64,000 bases of DNA from Pedobacter sp. ASV12 (GTDB lineage: Bacteria; Bacteroidota; Bacteroidia; Sphingobacteriales; Sphingobacteriaceae), in assembly GCF_016429155.1 (NCBI RefSeq), contig NZ_JAELUC010000006.1, positions 20,731 through 84,730 on the forward strand, written 5' to 3'. Shown here one piece after another: positions 53,479 through 61,612 of the stretch; the stretch's first letter is position 1, and each line of letters starts with the position of its first letter. A program made the translations under genes and the position numbers. The notes below the pieces were generated by a model that was not told the DNA's origin, searched no databases, and saw only the letters and a list, made by a program, of their open reading frames with translations.

Positions 53479-54285
53479 CTATAGCGCTGTTGCCGTCTCG
53501 GCTTCTTTGTCTAAAGGACAACTGATGGCCATTTTAAAGCCTTTGCCCGGACTGGTTTCGAGGGTATAGACAGCCTCAACCATTTGCAAGCGGCTCACTA
53601 TGTTTTGCATGCCTATGCCTTTTCTTTGGTTTAAAATGGCCAGGTCAAAGCCTTTTCCGTTGTCGGTGTAGCCAATTTCGAGTGCGGTATTGCTCGGTTT
53701 AAACGAAAGGCTGATGTGGGTGGCATCGGCGTGTTTGAGAGAATTGGCGATGAGTTGGGTTATGACCCTGAATAAGGCCAGTTCCGTTCTTTCGGCCAAC
53801 AGTCTTTCTTCAACGTAAGGCTCGTGTTCAATTTCGATTTCGATATTGCCCGTGTTGTTGATGAGCGATACAAAGGCTTCTATGGTGGTGTATAAGCCAA
53901 ACATGGCCAATCCGGGAGGAGAAAGGTCGTGCGAAATGTGGCGTACATCCTTGATCATTTTATCAATCAGTTCCTTAACAGGCAAAATGTTGTCTTCGCT
54001 AATGAGGCCCTGTTGCTTAAGGGCACCCAGCATCAGCTTCATGGCCGATAAGGTGCCCCCAATTTCATCGTGCAGGTCTTGCCCAATGCGCTTGCGTTCC
54101 GATTCTTGCGATTCGATAACGGCGTTTAGCAATTGCTTTTGTTGCTGGATTTCAGTTTCCTGAAATTGTTTGCGCTGTTGCCAGATTACGTTCTGGTTGC
54201 GTATGTAGAGCACCAGAAAAAACGTAACGATGACTAAAACGCCAATTACGCTATAAAAAATGAGAATATACAGGTTATCGCCCAT
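53479..54285 (-). CDS. NarX-type sensor histidine kinase
   Basis: 268 residues: one membrane helix (about 8-28), a coiled coil, a HisKA_3 helix with H72 (SERKRIGQDLHDEIGG) and an HATPase domain (NTALEIGYTDNGKGFDL, KGIGMQNIVSRLQMVE). A short cytosolic sensor lacking an extracellular domain. Likely partner: the LuxR-type regulator at 55425, divergent from the operon. Overlaps the upstream membrane gene by 11 bases. Confidence 0.92.
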   Translation of the reverse strand: MGDNLYILIFYSVIGVLVIVTFFLVLYIRNQNVIWQQRKQFQETEIQQQKQLLNAVIESQESERKRIGQDLHDEIGGTLSAMKLMLGALKQQGLISEDNILPVKELIDKMIKDVRHISHDLSPPGLAMFGLYTTIEAFVSLINNTGNIEIEIEHEPYVEERLLAERTELALFRVITQLIANSLKHADATHISLSFKPSNTALEIGYTDNGKGFDLAILNQRKGIGMQNIVSRLQMVEAVYTLETSPGKGFKMAISCPLDKEAETATAL

Positions 54286-54919
54286 TGCCAGCCAGCCTAA
54301 AGCCCCTTGCCCAAACTATATACATGAGCAGCACCAACGCGGCATGAACATTCCATACAATGGTATTCATGGCTACGTTTTTACTGGCCAACATGTAGTT
54401 AGAAAGGATAAAAATGATAAAAGCAGCGGGGAAATATATCAAAATCCCCGCATTAAACCAGCTTGTTGGCTGTTTTATCCAATCTTCGGCAAACCCACTT
54501 TTATAGAGATACAACAAACAAAAGAAGGTAATCAATATGGCTTCTAAAGGTCTTGTATAGGTATTAAAAGTATATAAGCTCTGCAAAAAACTGAAATTGA
54601 GTATGCAGATGATCGGAAATAGTACCATGATCAGGCCAATGGCTTTTTTGATGAATGGTTCTTTAAAGATCAGCTGAAAATAGCCCAATAGAAATGTAGC
54701 CTCCATAATGGTATACAAATGCAGCAGGGGCAGATTGGGCCTGCCGTACAAGCTTAAAATAATGGCTGCCAAATTGATCAGGCCTGCAGTAATCAGGTAA
54801 AAAAAGAGCAATCGCTCTTCCTTTTTTGCAGTTTTGTACCTCGGCACAAATACCAAAAGCGGTATGAAGATGCTTCCCGGAACGATGATGGTATAAAACA
54901 GGTACTTGATTGAGATCAT
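54275..54919 (-). CDS. Hypothetical polytopic membrane protein of the kinase operon
   Basis: 214 residues with about seven hydrophobic helices (ILFYTIIVPG at the N-terminus, FFYLITAGLINLAAIIL, FIKKAIGLIMVLFPIICI and so on). Looks like a 7TM sensor or accessory partner of the adjacent histidine kinase. The gene starts inside the end of the upstream small gene (ATGA overlap) and overlaps the kinase by 11 bases. Confidence 0.7.
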   Translation of the reverse strand: MISIKYLFYTIIVPGSIFIPLLVFVPRYKTAKKEERLLFFYLITAGLINLAAIILSLYGRPNLPLLHLYTIMEATFLLGYFQLIFKEPFIKKAIGLIMVLFPIICILNFSFLQSLYTFNTYTRPLEAILITFFCLLYLYKSGFAEDWIKQPTSWFNAGILIYFPAAFIIFILSNYMLASKNVAMNTIVWNVHAALVLLMYIVWARGFRLAGNGR

Positions 54920-55326
54920 GGAAGGTCGTACAATGGGCTCTTAACGTCGCATTCGGTAGGACATGGTTTGGTAAAGTCGTAGATCTCGGTGTCGTCAACG
55001 CCGCCAAGTTTGTCAGGGTTAACCACCACGTCGTTTCCTTGCAAGTCAACAGGTACGATCAGCGCGGTAATGTCGTCTGGTAATTCTTGGTCGCTGGCTT
55101 TTACGGCAAAATAGGCGCGAACACCCCTTAGTTTATTGGTAATGTTTCCTTCCTCGTCAACCGTCTCATATTGTTTGATGATGGCTAAAAGATCGTCGAT
55201 CGGAATCAAGATGGCGCAAGGCAGATTTTCTTGAGGAACATAGGCCGATAATTGTTGTCTGTAACGTTCAATTCTAAGTTGAGCGTCGCGCAGGGGAATG
55301 GTTGGGGTGTTAATTGTAGAATTCAT
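54916..55326 (-). CDS. Conserved hypothetical protein, kinase operon
   Basis: 136 residues without membrane segment or signal. Hydrophobic patches (PCAILIPIDDLLAIIKQY, VRAYFAVKASDQELPDDITAL) suggest a compact alpha/beta domain. First gene of the operon that ends with the sensor kinase; divergent from the response regulator gene. No family recognised. Confidence 0.65.
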   Translation of the reverse strand: MNSTINTPTIPLRDAQLRIERYRQQLSAYVPQENLPCAILIPIDDLLAIIKQYETVDEEGNITNKLRGVRAYFAVKASDQELPDDITALIVPVDLQGNDVVVNPDKLGGVDDTEIYDFTKPCPTECDVKSPLYDLP

Positions 55327-55424
55327 AATTTAACTGAGCTTTAAATAAATTAATTTCCTCGAAATTAAAAAAAATAAGGGTTTTGACTACTTTTTTTTCT
55401 ACTTTCAGCCTAAAATTTCCGACA

Positions 55425-56093
55425 ATGAATATTAATGTTGCCATAGCCGACGATCAGAAGCTTTTCAGGAAAGGAATGGCCGCACTAATCGGTTCTTTTG
55501 CCCAAATGAGCATGCTTTTTGAGGCCGAAAATGGCAGGGAGCTCTTGGAGCTTTGCGAACAGGCAACGGTTAAACCGGATATCATTGTGCTCGATCTTTC
55601 GATGCCTGAATTGAATGGCTTGGAAACCTTAAAGATCTTAAAGGAAAAATATCCGAGCATCAGGGTCATCATCCTTACGGTGCATGAGGCCGAAAATTTC
55701 ATTTTAGCGACTATACAAGCCGGCGCCAATGGCTACCTGGCCAAAAATGCCGAACCCGAAGAAGTAGAGCAGGCCATTAGGGAAGTTTTTAAAAACGATT
55801 TCTATTTTACCATGCCGATGCTTGAAATTATGCGCAAAGGTGTAGTAAGAAAGGCTCAAGTGCTGAGCTTAGAACAGGAAAATAAGCTTACTGCCCGCGA
55901 AACCGAAGTACTGGGCCTGATCTGCAAACAGCTGAGCAGCAGCGAAATTGCCGAAAAACTTTTCTTGAGCAACCGCACAGTGGAAGGGCACCGCAATAAC
56001 CTGTTGCTTAAAACGGGCAGCCGCAATACTGCCGGGCTGGTACTTTACGCCCTCAAACATCACCTCATTGACCTGGAAGATTTTTTTAGTTAG
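55425..56093 (+). CDS. LuxR/NarL-family response regulator
   Basis: 222 residues from ATG 55425 (MNINVAIADDQKLFRKGM): receiver domain with D57 (PDIIVLDLSMPELNGLE) and C-terminal HTH (LTARETEVLGLICKQLSSSEIAEKLFLSNRTVEGHR). Earlier in-frame codons to 55383 would give an unlikely tail. Expected partner of the divergently encoded kinase. Confidence 0.93.
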   Translation: MNINVAIADDQKLFRKGMAALIGSFAQMSMLFEAENGRELLELCEQATVKPDIIVLDLSMPELNGLETLKILKEKYPSIRVIILTVHEAENFILATIQAGANGYLAKNAEPEEVEQAIREVFKNDFYFTMPMLEIMRKGVVRKAQVLSLEQENKLTARETEVLGLICKQLSSSEIAEKLFLSNRTVEGHRNNLLLKTGSRNTAGLVLYALKHHLIDLEDFFS

Positions 56094-56284
56094 CAGATTC
56101 TTATCGTTGGGTTATTAAATTGCTGCTATTATTGCCATTGTTGAATGGTTAAATTGTTGACTAGTCAATCCCGTCTAGGTAAAAATACCTGTTTGTTCAG
56201 TAAATCTACCCAATTGGCCTTTTGGGCAAAACCACGCTAGAATTTTTTCTAAAAAAGTGCTCACTTAGCATTGCAATGCTACTC

Positions 56285-56294
56285 CAAACGTTTG
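56285..56294. promoter_or_regulatory. CAAACGTTTG palindrome upstream of the M15-like gene
   Basis: Perfect 10-base dyad, the core of the element found upstream of GH16 and GH88; here the flanks differ (CC/CC). About 70 bases before ATG 56365. May be an additional operator or coincidence. Confidence 0.3.
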
Positions 56295-56364
56295 CCATTT
56301 TACTGGTTCACAAACAGCGAGTTGGCCAAAGCAGACAATCGTATGAGTTAAATATTCAACCAAA

Positions 56365-57126
56365 ATGAACAATTCAGACAAAATTAAAGCCATACAGCTC
56401 AAAGCTGGCCTTAAGGTAGATGGCATTGTTAGCCTTAAAACTTGGATTGGTATTTATGATCTATTGTTTGATGCCCTGCCCACAGAAACCGGTCAGGCCG
56501 CATTGATTAAGGCGATACAACAAAAACTACAAATCCAAGCCGACGGAAAACCGAGTGCAAAAACATTGGATAGGGCTTATGTGGCAATTTTTGGTAGCGA
56601 AGCCGATACCGAAAGCCTCGAAGAGTACCAATATGCGTTGGCTCAAGAGCCTCAGCAAGATTTGTACAATGAAACCATTTTGAAGAAAATGCCTAAAGAA
56701 GTGGTTCCGTTTGCCAAAGAGCTGATTCATATTGCAGCCGATCAGGGTATCTGCCTCCGGCTGATCAACGCATTAAAAGCGGAAGATCAACCCAAAGAAA
56801 GAAAGCACCAACTATCGCAACATATTTTTATCGATGCACAAAGCAATTTTTCGAACTGCAATTTCGGCCTCGCCTTTGATATGGGCATTTTTGAAAAAAA
56901 CACGACAGGCGAACTCGTTTTTAAAGACCAATCGCCCTTGTATGCCAAGGTTGCTCAATTGGGCGAATCGATTGGGCTAACCTGTGCTTCTGCCAATAAA
57001 AACAGTACTGCGGTTCCTCATTTCGAATTAAGGCCTGCCTGGGCGGTAAGAATGAAAGAAAGCGAAATGATCCAAGAACTGTACAGAAGGAAAAAAGAGA
57101 ACATCAACCTGTTAGCCTTTATTTAA
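56365..57126 (+). CDS. PG-binding and M15-like peptidase with altered zinc motif
   Basis: 253 residues. Two tandem peptidoglycan-binding-1 repeats (about 6-35 and 45-75) and a C-terminal domain that resembles M15C endolysin peptidases. The zinc signature SxHxxGxAxD reads S-N-C165-N-F-G-L-A-F-D172, so the first His is Cys, and the third ligand H219 (PHFEL) is retained. The usual GYRT-type motif is degenerate. May be a modified or inactive cell-wall amidase/carboxypeptidase, or a domesticated phage-like protein. No signal peptide. Confidence 0.75.
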   Translation: MNNSDKIKAIQLKAGLKVDGIVSLKTWIGIYDLLFDALPTETGQAALIKAIQQKLQIQADGKPSAKTLDRAYVAIFGSEADTESLEEYQYALAQEPQQDLYNETILKKMPKEVVPFAKELIHIAADQGICLRLINALKAEDQPKERKHQLSQHIFIDAQSNFSNCNFGLAFDMGIFEKNTTGELVFKDQSPLYAKVAQLGESIGLTCASANKNSTAVPHFELRPAWAVRMKESEMIQELYRRKKENINLLAFI

Positions 57127-57201
57127 TTGAAACTAGAATTATCCTTAATAGCTCTCCCTAGATTTTAACACACAACAATAGGTTAAAGTCTTAAAAAAAC
57201 A

Positions 57202-57227
57202 AGGCCCCCGATGGATGTTGGGGGCCT
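57202..57227 (-). terminator. Terminator of the DUF488 operon
   Basis: Arms AGGCCCCC and GGGGGCCT pair perfectly over 8 bases with a 10-base loop, followed on the minus strand by TTGTTTTTTT. It lies directly past the DUF488 stop at 57231. Confidence 0.85.
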
Positions 57228-57230
57228 CTG

Positions 57231-57581
57231 TTATATTGTGCCTTCGAGCAATTGTTTAAGTACAACGGCCTGGTTGTGTGTTTCGTCTTTGGCGCCATAA
57301 AGCAGGGTAACGGTTTGGTGCTCATCAGCCAATGCTTTTAGCTGAGGGAGGGCTTCATTGTTTTGAAGTTCTGCCCGATAGCGCGATACAAACGTAGGCC
57401 AGTTGCTTTCCTCGTGGTGAAACCACGTTCTAAGCCCGTTGGAAGGGGCCACAGCCTTGAGCCAAAGTGAAATTTGGGCATCTTCTTTCTTGAGGCCATG
57501 CGGCCAAAGCCGATCTACCAAAACACGAAAGCCATCGGCTGTGCTTGGGGCCTCATAAATTCTTTTGGTTTTGATGTTCAT
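57231..57581 (-). CDS. DUF488 family protein
   Basis: 116 residues matching DUF488: IYEAPSTADGFRVLVDRLWPHGLKKEDA, WFHHEESNWPTFVSRYR and TLLYGAKDETHNQAVVL. Function unknown. Overlaps the upstream glycosylase gene by 4 bases, so the two are co-transcribed. Confidence 0.92.
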   Translation of the reverse strand: MNIKTKRIYEAPSTADGFRVLVDRLWPHGLKKEDAQISLWLKAVAPSNGLRTWFHHEESNWPTFVSRYRAELQNNEALPQLKALADEHQTVTLLYGAKDETHNQAVVLKQLLEGTI

Positions 57582-58282
57582 AATTGCTCATGTATAGCGC
57601 CGAGTTTGGCAAGGTAATCATCAATGTATTGTTGCTTGGCCGGATATTTATATTGCATAATGAACCTCGGGTGCGCCAAAGCAACCAGTTTCTTGAAAAA
57701 ACCATGTTTTTGGTTAAGCTTGCTCAGGTATTGTTCGTTTTTTCCGGTCCCGAGACAAAAACATAAATCGGTATTGATGCCCAATGAAATCAATCGATGC
57801 AACGTTTCAACCGTATAATCGCCTACGGCATCCAAAAGTGCTTTGCTGTCGTAATAATTGTAGTTTTTTTCTTTGCCCTGCGCGTCAACTGATGTAAAAC
57901 CCAAGGGACAGGGCGAATTGATGTAAAAATCGCCATAAAAAGCCGTTGGCCCGCCATAGGCATTGATCATTTCGTACATGAATACCGAAGAAGGCTCATG
58001 CGTTATGCGACCGGTGTAGCTGATATGGAGTTCGCTGGCCAATCTTTTAGGATCGGTAAAGGGAATACCGGTTAAGCCAGCGCCTAATCTGCTGGGATTA
58101 ATACCCAAAATCAAATGCCTTTGCCGGTTGTCGTTGTAATACTTATGGTAAAAAGTTTCCATAATACCCATGGTCTGTTCAAATTCGAGAAAGGGGTTCA
58201 TCACCCTGATCCCTTTGGGCAATGTCTTGCCGGTATAGCTGAGGCTACGGTTAAAATTGATGGCTTTTTCGGCAAAGGTCAT
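57578..58282 (-). CDS. SMUG2-like uracil-DNA glycosylase family protein
   Basis: 234 residues of the DUF4918/SMUG2-type glycosylase family: the active-site-like LILGINPSRLGAGLTGIPFTDP, the INSPCPLGF segment and HPRFIMQYKYP (motif resembling the HPS region). A DNA repair role (uracil or damaged base excision) is the family assignment. Starts the operon with DUF488. Confidence 0.85.
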   Translation of the reverse strand: MTFAEKAINFNRSLSYTGKTLPKGIRVMNPFLEFEQTMGIMETFYHKYYNDNRQRHLILGINPSRLGAGLTGIPFTDPKRLASELHISYTGRITHEPSSVFMYEMINAYGGPTAFYGDFYINSPCPLGFTSVDAQGKEKNYNYYDSKALLDAVGDYTVETLHRLISLGINTDLCFCLGTGKNEQYLSKLNQKHGFFKKLVALAHPRFIMQYKYPAKQQYIDDYLAKLGAIHEQL

Positions 58283-58342
58283 AGGCTAAATTTTTGATTG
58301 GATTAGCTGGATTTAAAGCTAAAGATAAAACTAAAGTAAACG

Positions 58343-58370
58343 AAAAAGCCCTCTGGATGGAGGGCTTTTT
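58343..58370. terminator. Bidirectional terminator between the glycosylase and DUF2264 genes
   Basis: Perfect 10-base arms AAAAAGCCCT and AGGGCTTTTT around an 8-base loop, with T runs on both strands. It follows the DUF2264 stop on the minus strand. Confidence 0.85.
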
Positions 58371-58371
58371 G

Positions 58372-59604
58372 TTAGTTTTCAATTCGGTGGTCTCTTGGCA
58401 GCGTTTGTCCGGACCAGGCTTTCTGAGATGTCCATGGTGCTGGCGGATCTGTCCAGAATTTATTATCGGCAGGCAGGCCCAAGGCTAAGAAGCCCAAGGT
58501 GGCCATATACAAGCTTCCAGTAGAGGTATAGACGTCGGCTACTTCAGGCTGATGCCCGTTAAAGCCCAATACCAACCAGCCATCTTTGTCAAAATTTTGG
58601 TTGCCTTCATACATGAGGTGAAATACTTTGGTCAATGCGCATCGAACCTGGCTAGGGTTTACGCCCTCGGGCAGTTTCTCCATCAGAGCCGTTTGAGCTA
58701 ATGCCTGGAAAGCGGCGGTGCGATAGGTAATTGATCGGCCAAAGGCTGGAAAGGTGCCATCGGGTGCAATGCTTCTTTCCAGAAAACTGGCGTACCTTGC
58801 CATGCGGTCAACAGCCCGGTTGTAATCGGTAGCGCTGGCCCTTTTCTTTTCGATCATGCTTTTGAGCAGGTCGACCATCATGGGATGGATTACAAACGAA
58901 TTGTAGTAATCCATGCTGAAAGAAGAGCCGTCGCTGTACCAACCATCGCCTTCGTACCACTCGTTGAGCTTGTTGATGCCAAAACGGAGCCTTGCCGGAT
59001 CGTATTGCTCGCCAATATTCCATAAAAAGCCTTCGGTAATGGCGGCAAACAGCAACCAATTGTTATAGGCGCCGGTTCTTGTCCGCAACGATTTAAACTC
59101 TTCGATGTATCTTTTTTGCGTGACTGGGTCTAACTGTTGCCAAAGCATTTTAGGCGCTCTTAAAAAGGCCTGTGCCACATAGGCCGCATCGACAATGGGC
59201 TGGGCTTCGGTTCTGAAGTTAAGGTAATCTGGATTTTGAGGGTCAACTGCATTTTTGAGGGCAGCTAAAGTTTCGGCTCTGAAGGCTTTTCGCAGCTTGC
59301 CTTCCTCGCTTTCATCGTCTGGTAGTTCGAGCCAAGGCGCAATACCGGCCAAGGTCCGGCCTAAGGCCTCGGTATAGGTAACGGCCTTGAGGTTGAGGTT
59401 GTAGTTGTTGCCTTTTTCTAAGGGCATGTTGGCCTTTAAAGTACCGTTGGCCAAGTTATGGATAACCGGATACGAGATCTTATAAAGGCTTTTTACCCAG
59501 AAGGCACGGTCTTGTGCGCCGGTGGTTTCTTTTGTTTTGCCTTTTTGCGCCCAAGCAGGCACTGCAAGGACGAGCAGCATCAGGTAAAGTGTATATTTCT
59601 TCAT
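58372..59604 (-). CDS. DUF2264 protein, secreted
   Basis: 410 residues from ATG 59604, signal peptide MKKYTLYLMLLVLAVPAWAQ. DUF2264 members are found in polysaccharide-utilisation loci as (alpha/alpha)6-barrel-like proteins; visible stretches include DYLNFRTEAQPIVDAAYVAQAFLRAP and WYSDGSSFSMDYYNSFVIHPMMVDL. Likely acts on a glycan with the adjacent GH88 enzyme 11 bases upstream. Catalytic residues not identifiable. Confidence 0.88.
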   Translation of the reverse strand: MKKYTLYLMLLVLAVPAWAQKGKTKETTGAQDRAFWVKSLYKISYPVIHNLANGTLKANMPLEKGNNYNLNLKAVTYTEALGRTLAGIAPWLELPDDESEEGKLRKAFRAETLAALKNAVDPQNPDYLNFRTEAQPIVDAAYVAQAFLRAPKMLWQQLDPVTQKRYIEEFKSLRTRTGAYNNWLLFAAITEGFLWNIGEQYDPARLRFGINKLNEWYEGDGWYSDGSSFSMDYYNSFVIHPMMVDLLKSMIEKKRASATDYNRAVDRMARYASFLERSIAPDGTFPAFGRSITYRTAAFQALAQTALMEKLPEGVNPSQVRCALTKVFHLMYEGNQNFDKDGWLVLGFNGHQPEVADVYTSTGSLYMATLGFLALGLPADNKFWTDPPAPWTSQKAWSGQTLPRDHRIEN

Positions 59605-59615
59605 TGCGCTAAATT

Positions 59616-60791
59616 TTATAAGTACCATTTTTTATACCTGGCCAATGCCTCTAAAAAGTAATAGTCGGCGTAAACCAAAGGAACGTCTATTTCGCTGTTC
59701 AAAGGCAGTGCCCCGGTGCTGTGCATGAGCAAGAAACCACCGTTTTCGCCCAATTTGGCTCGATAGGCATCGCTAGCCAACGAACGCAACATGGTTTCGG
59801 CGGCCTTTTTATATTCAGTTTTATTTTTGGCGCTGTATTGGCCAAGCTCTAGCAGTGCCGAGGCGATGAGAGCACCTGCCGAGGCATCGCGTTTGGCATA
59901 GGGAATTAAACCCGCATCAAAGTCCCAATAAGGGATTTTATCGGCCGGCAGATTAGGATGGTTCAATATAAAATGCGCAATGCCGTTGGCCTGTTTCAAA
60001 TAAGCAGGGTTTTTGGTAAAGCGGTACATCATGGTATAGCCATAAAGGGCCCAACCTTGGCCGCGTGCCCAGGCCGAGCAGTTGGCGGCACCTTGCCAGG
60101 TTGCCTTTTTAAGCACTTTGCCATTGCTTGGATTGTAGTCAATGACATGGAAAGAGCTGAAATCTGGCCTGAAATGATTTTTTAAAGTCGTGTTGGCATG
60201 TTTGATGGCTATTTCCTTATACTTCGGATCGCCACCGTTGTCGCTGGCCCAGCTCAACATTTCCAAATTCATCATGTTGTCTATGATAACCGGACATTGC
60301 CAGTACTTGTTCTTGTCCCAGCTTTGGATGGCGCCGATAGCCGGACGGAAACGTGTAGCCAACGATTGGGCAGAGCGTTCGATAATGGCTTTGTAGGCTG
60401 GATTCTTAGTTAGGCGATAGGCATTGCCAAAACTACAGAACATCATAAAGCCCAAGTCGTGGTTGCCGGTAAAAGTTTGGTTTGGCTCTAACAGTTTGAG
60501 TGCTTTTTCTGCATTTTTTTTGGTTTCATCGTCCTGGGTTTGTTCATAAATGTACCAGAGCGACCCACTGTAAAAACCGCTGCACCACCATTTGATGCCC
60601 TGCCCAATAAATTTTTTGTTTTGAGCATCGTAGCTTTGTGGCGTTAGTCCCGGTGGAATATTTTTATCCATTACTTTATACTGCTGCTTGGCAAAGTTGA
60701 ATTGTTCTTCGATCAGCTGTTTCATTTCGGTTTGTGCAAAGCCAAAGGCGGAGAGGAGAAGCAGGCAGGCGATTAAAATTGGTTTCTTCAT
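59616..60791 (-). CDS. GH88 unsaturated glucuronyl hydrolase
   Basis: 391 residues, signal peptide MKKPILIACLLLLSAFGFAQ. Removes the unsaturated uronic acid left at the end of oligosaccharides by polysaccharide lyases. The two catalytic Asp are D112 (NHDLGFMM) and D171 (IIDNMMNLE); the family stretches TWQGAANCSAWARGQGWALYG and DFDAGLIPYAKRDASAGA are clear. Upstream it carries a LacI-type operator and inverted repeat. Its likely upstream lyase partner is the PL14-like protein at 50 kb. Confidence 0.95.
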   Translation of the reverse strand: MKKPILIACLLLLSAFGFAQTEMKQLIEEQFNFAKQQYKVMDKNIPPGLTPQSYDAQNKKFIGQGIKWWCSGFYSGSLWYIYEQTQDDETKKNAEKALKLLEPNQTFTGNHDLGFMMFCSFGNAYRLTKNPAYKAIIERSAQSLATRFRPAIGAIQSWDKNKYWQCPVIIDNMMNLEMLSWASDNGGDPKYKEIAIKHANTTLKNHFRPDFSSFHVIDYNPSNGKVLKKATWQGAANCSAWARGQGWALYGYTMMYRFTKNPAYLKQANGIAHFILNHPNLPADKIPYWDFDAGLIPYAKRDASAGALIASALLELGQYSAKNKTEYKKAAETMLRSLASDAYRAKLGENGGFLLMHSTGALPLNSEIDVPLVYADYYFLEALARYKKWYL

Positions 60792-60836
60792 TTAAAAGGT
60801 AGTTTTATTTGTGTTTTTAACCTCAATACGGTAGTT

Positions 60837-60853
60837 TTTAGGTGAGACCTAAA
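60837..60853. repeat. Inverted repeat near the GH88 start
   Basis: TTTAGGT-GAG-ACCTAAA, 7-base arms. It sits between the -7 box at 60862-60855 and the ATG, close to the probable transcription start, and may be an operator. Confidence 0.4.
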
Positions 60854-60854
60854 C

Positions 60855-60862
60855 CAAATATA
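60855..60862 (-). promoter_or_regulatory. -7 promoter element of the GH88 gene
   Basis: TATATTTG on the minus strand, 64 bases before the ATG at 60791. No consensus -33 box; activator or repressor sites around it would explain that. Confidence 0.45.
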
Positions 60863-60885
60863 GAGCAAATTGAAATAAGATGTTT

Positions 60886-60900
60886 AACGCAAACGTTTGT
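60886..60900. promoter_or_regulatory. LacI-type operator, identical to the GH16 upstream element
   Basis: AACGCAAACGTTTGT with the perfect palindrome CAAACGTTTG (60890-60899), 28 bases upstream of the -7 box. Identical to 29794-29808. 95-109 bases from the GH88 start. Confidence 0.5.
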
Positions 60901-60994
60901 CTGATATGGACTTAACAGGTACCTCAAGCTATTACTGACATAAATCTGAACATCATTTGCCTAAAATTTGTTGAGCTTTGTAAAAAAGAAGAAC

Positions 60995-61612
60995 ATGAGC
61001 AATAAAGGTAAGCTAACCATAGTGGTGATTGGTGCCAACGGCACCATTGGACAAGAAGTTGTCAAGAGAATACACGAGCAAGGCCACCGAGTTATCGAGG
61101 TATCGAGAACCTCGGGCGATTTTCAGGCCGATATCCAGGATAAGAAAAGCCTGGAAGAGCTTTTTGCGAAAATAGGCCATTTCAATGCCGTAGCTAATGC
61201 ATCAGGATCGGTTGCTTTTAAAGGGATTGGTGAGCTTACAGACGAAGAACTTGCTTTTTCGATAGGCAACAAACTGGTGGGGCAAATCAACTTGGTACGT
61301 GCTGCCTTGCCCTATATTGCCGATGGAGGTTCTTTTACCCTGATATCGGGCATTTTGTCTGAAGAGCCCATTTTGGGTGGGGTGGTTGCTTCGTTGGTTA
61401 ACAGTGGCGTGGAAGGTTTTGTTAAAGCCGTCGCCTACGAATTGCCGAGAGCCATCAGGATCAATTGCATCAGCCCAACCGTGCTTGCCGAGTCAAAGGG
61501 CTATCACGACATTTTCCCCGGGTTTATTCCGGTTGAGGGTTGGAAAGTAGCTCGGGCCTACGAGAAATCTATTTTTGGTATCGTTACAGGCAAGGTAATC
61601 AAAGTGTATTAA
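60995..61612 (+). CDS. SDR-like NAD(P)-binding protein without the canonical Tyr-Lys
   Basis: 205 residues from ATG 60995. Rossmann nucleotide motif VVIGANGTIGQEVV, then NASGS and FTLISGILSEE. The canonical YxxxK active site is replaced: the stretch reads GGVVASLVNSGVEGFVKAVAYEL without Tyr or Lys in the expected places, as in a known branch of atypical SDRs. Converges on alkA with a 14-base overlap. Confidence 0.85.
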   Translation: MSNKGKLTIVVIGANGTIGQEVVKRIHEQGHRVIEVSRTSGDFQADIQDKKSLEELFAKIGHFNAVANASGSVAFKGIGELTDEELAFSIGNKLVGQINLVRAALPYIADGGSFTLISGILSEEPILGGVVASLVNSGVEGFVKAVAYELPRAIRINCISPTVLAESKGYHDIFPGFIPVEGWKVARAYEKSIFGIVTGKVIKVY

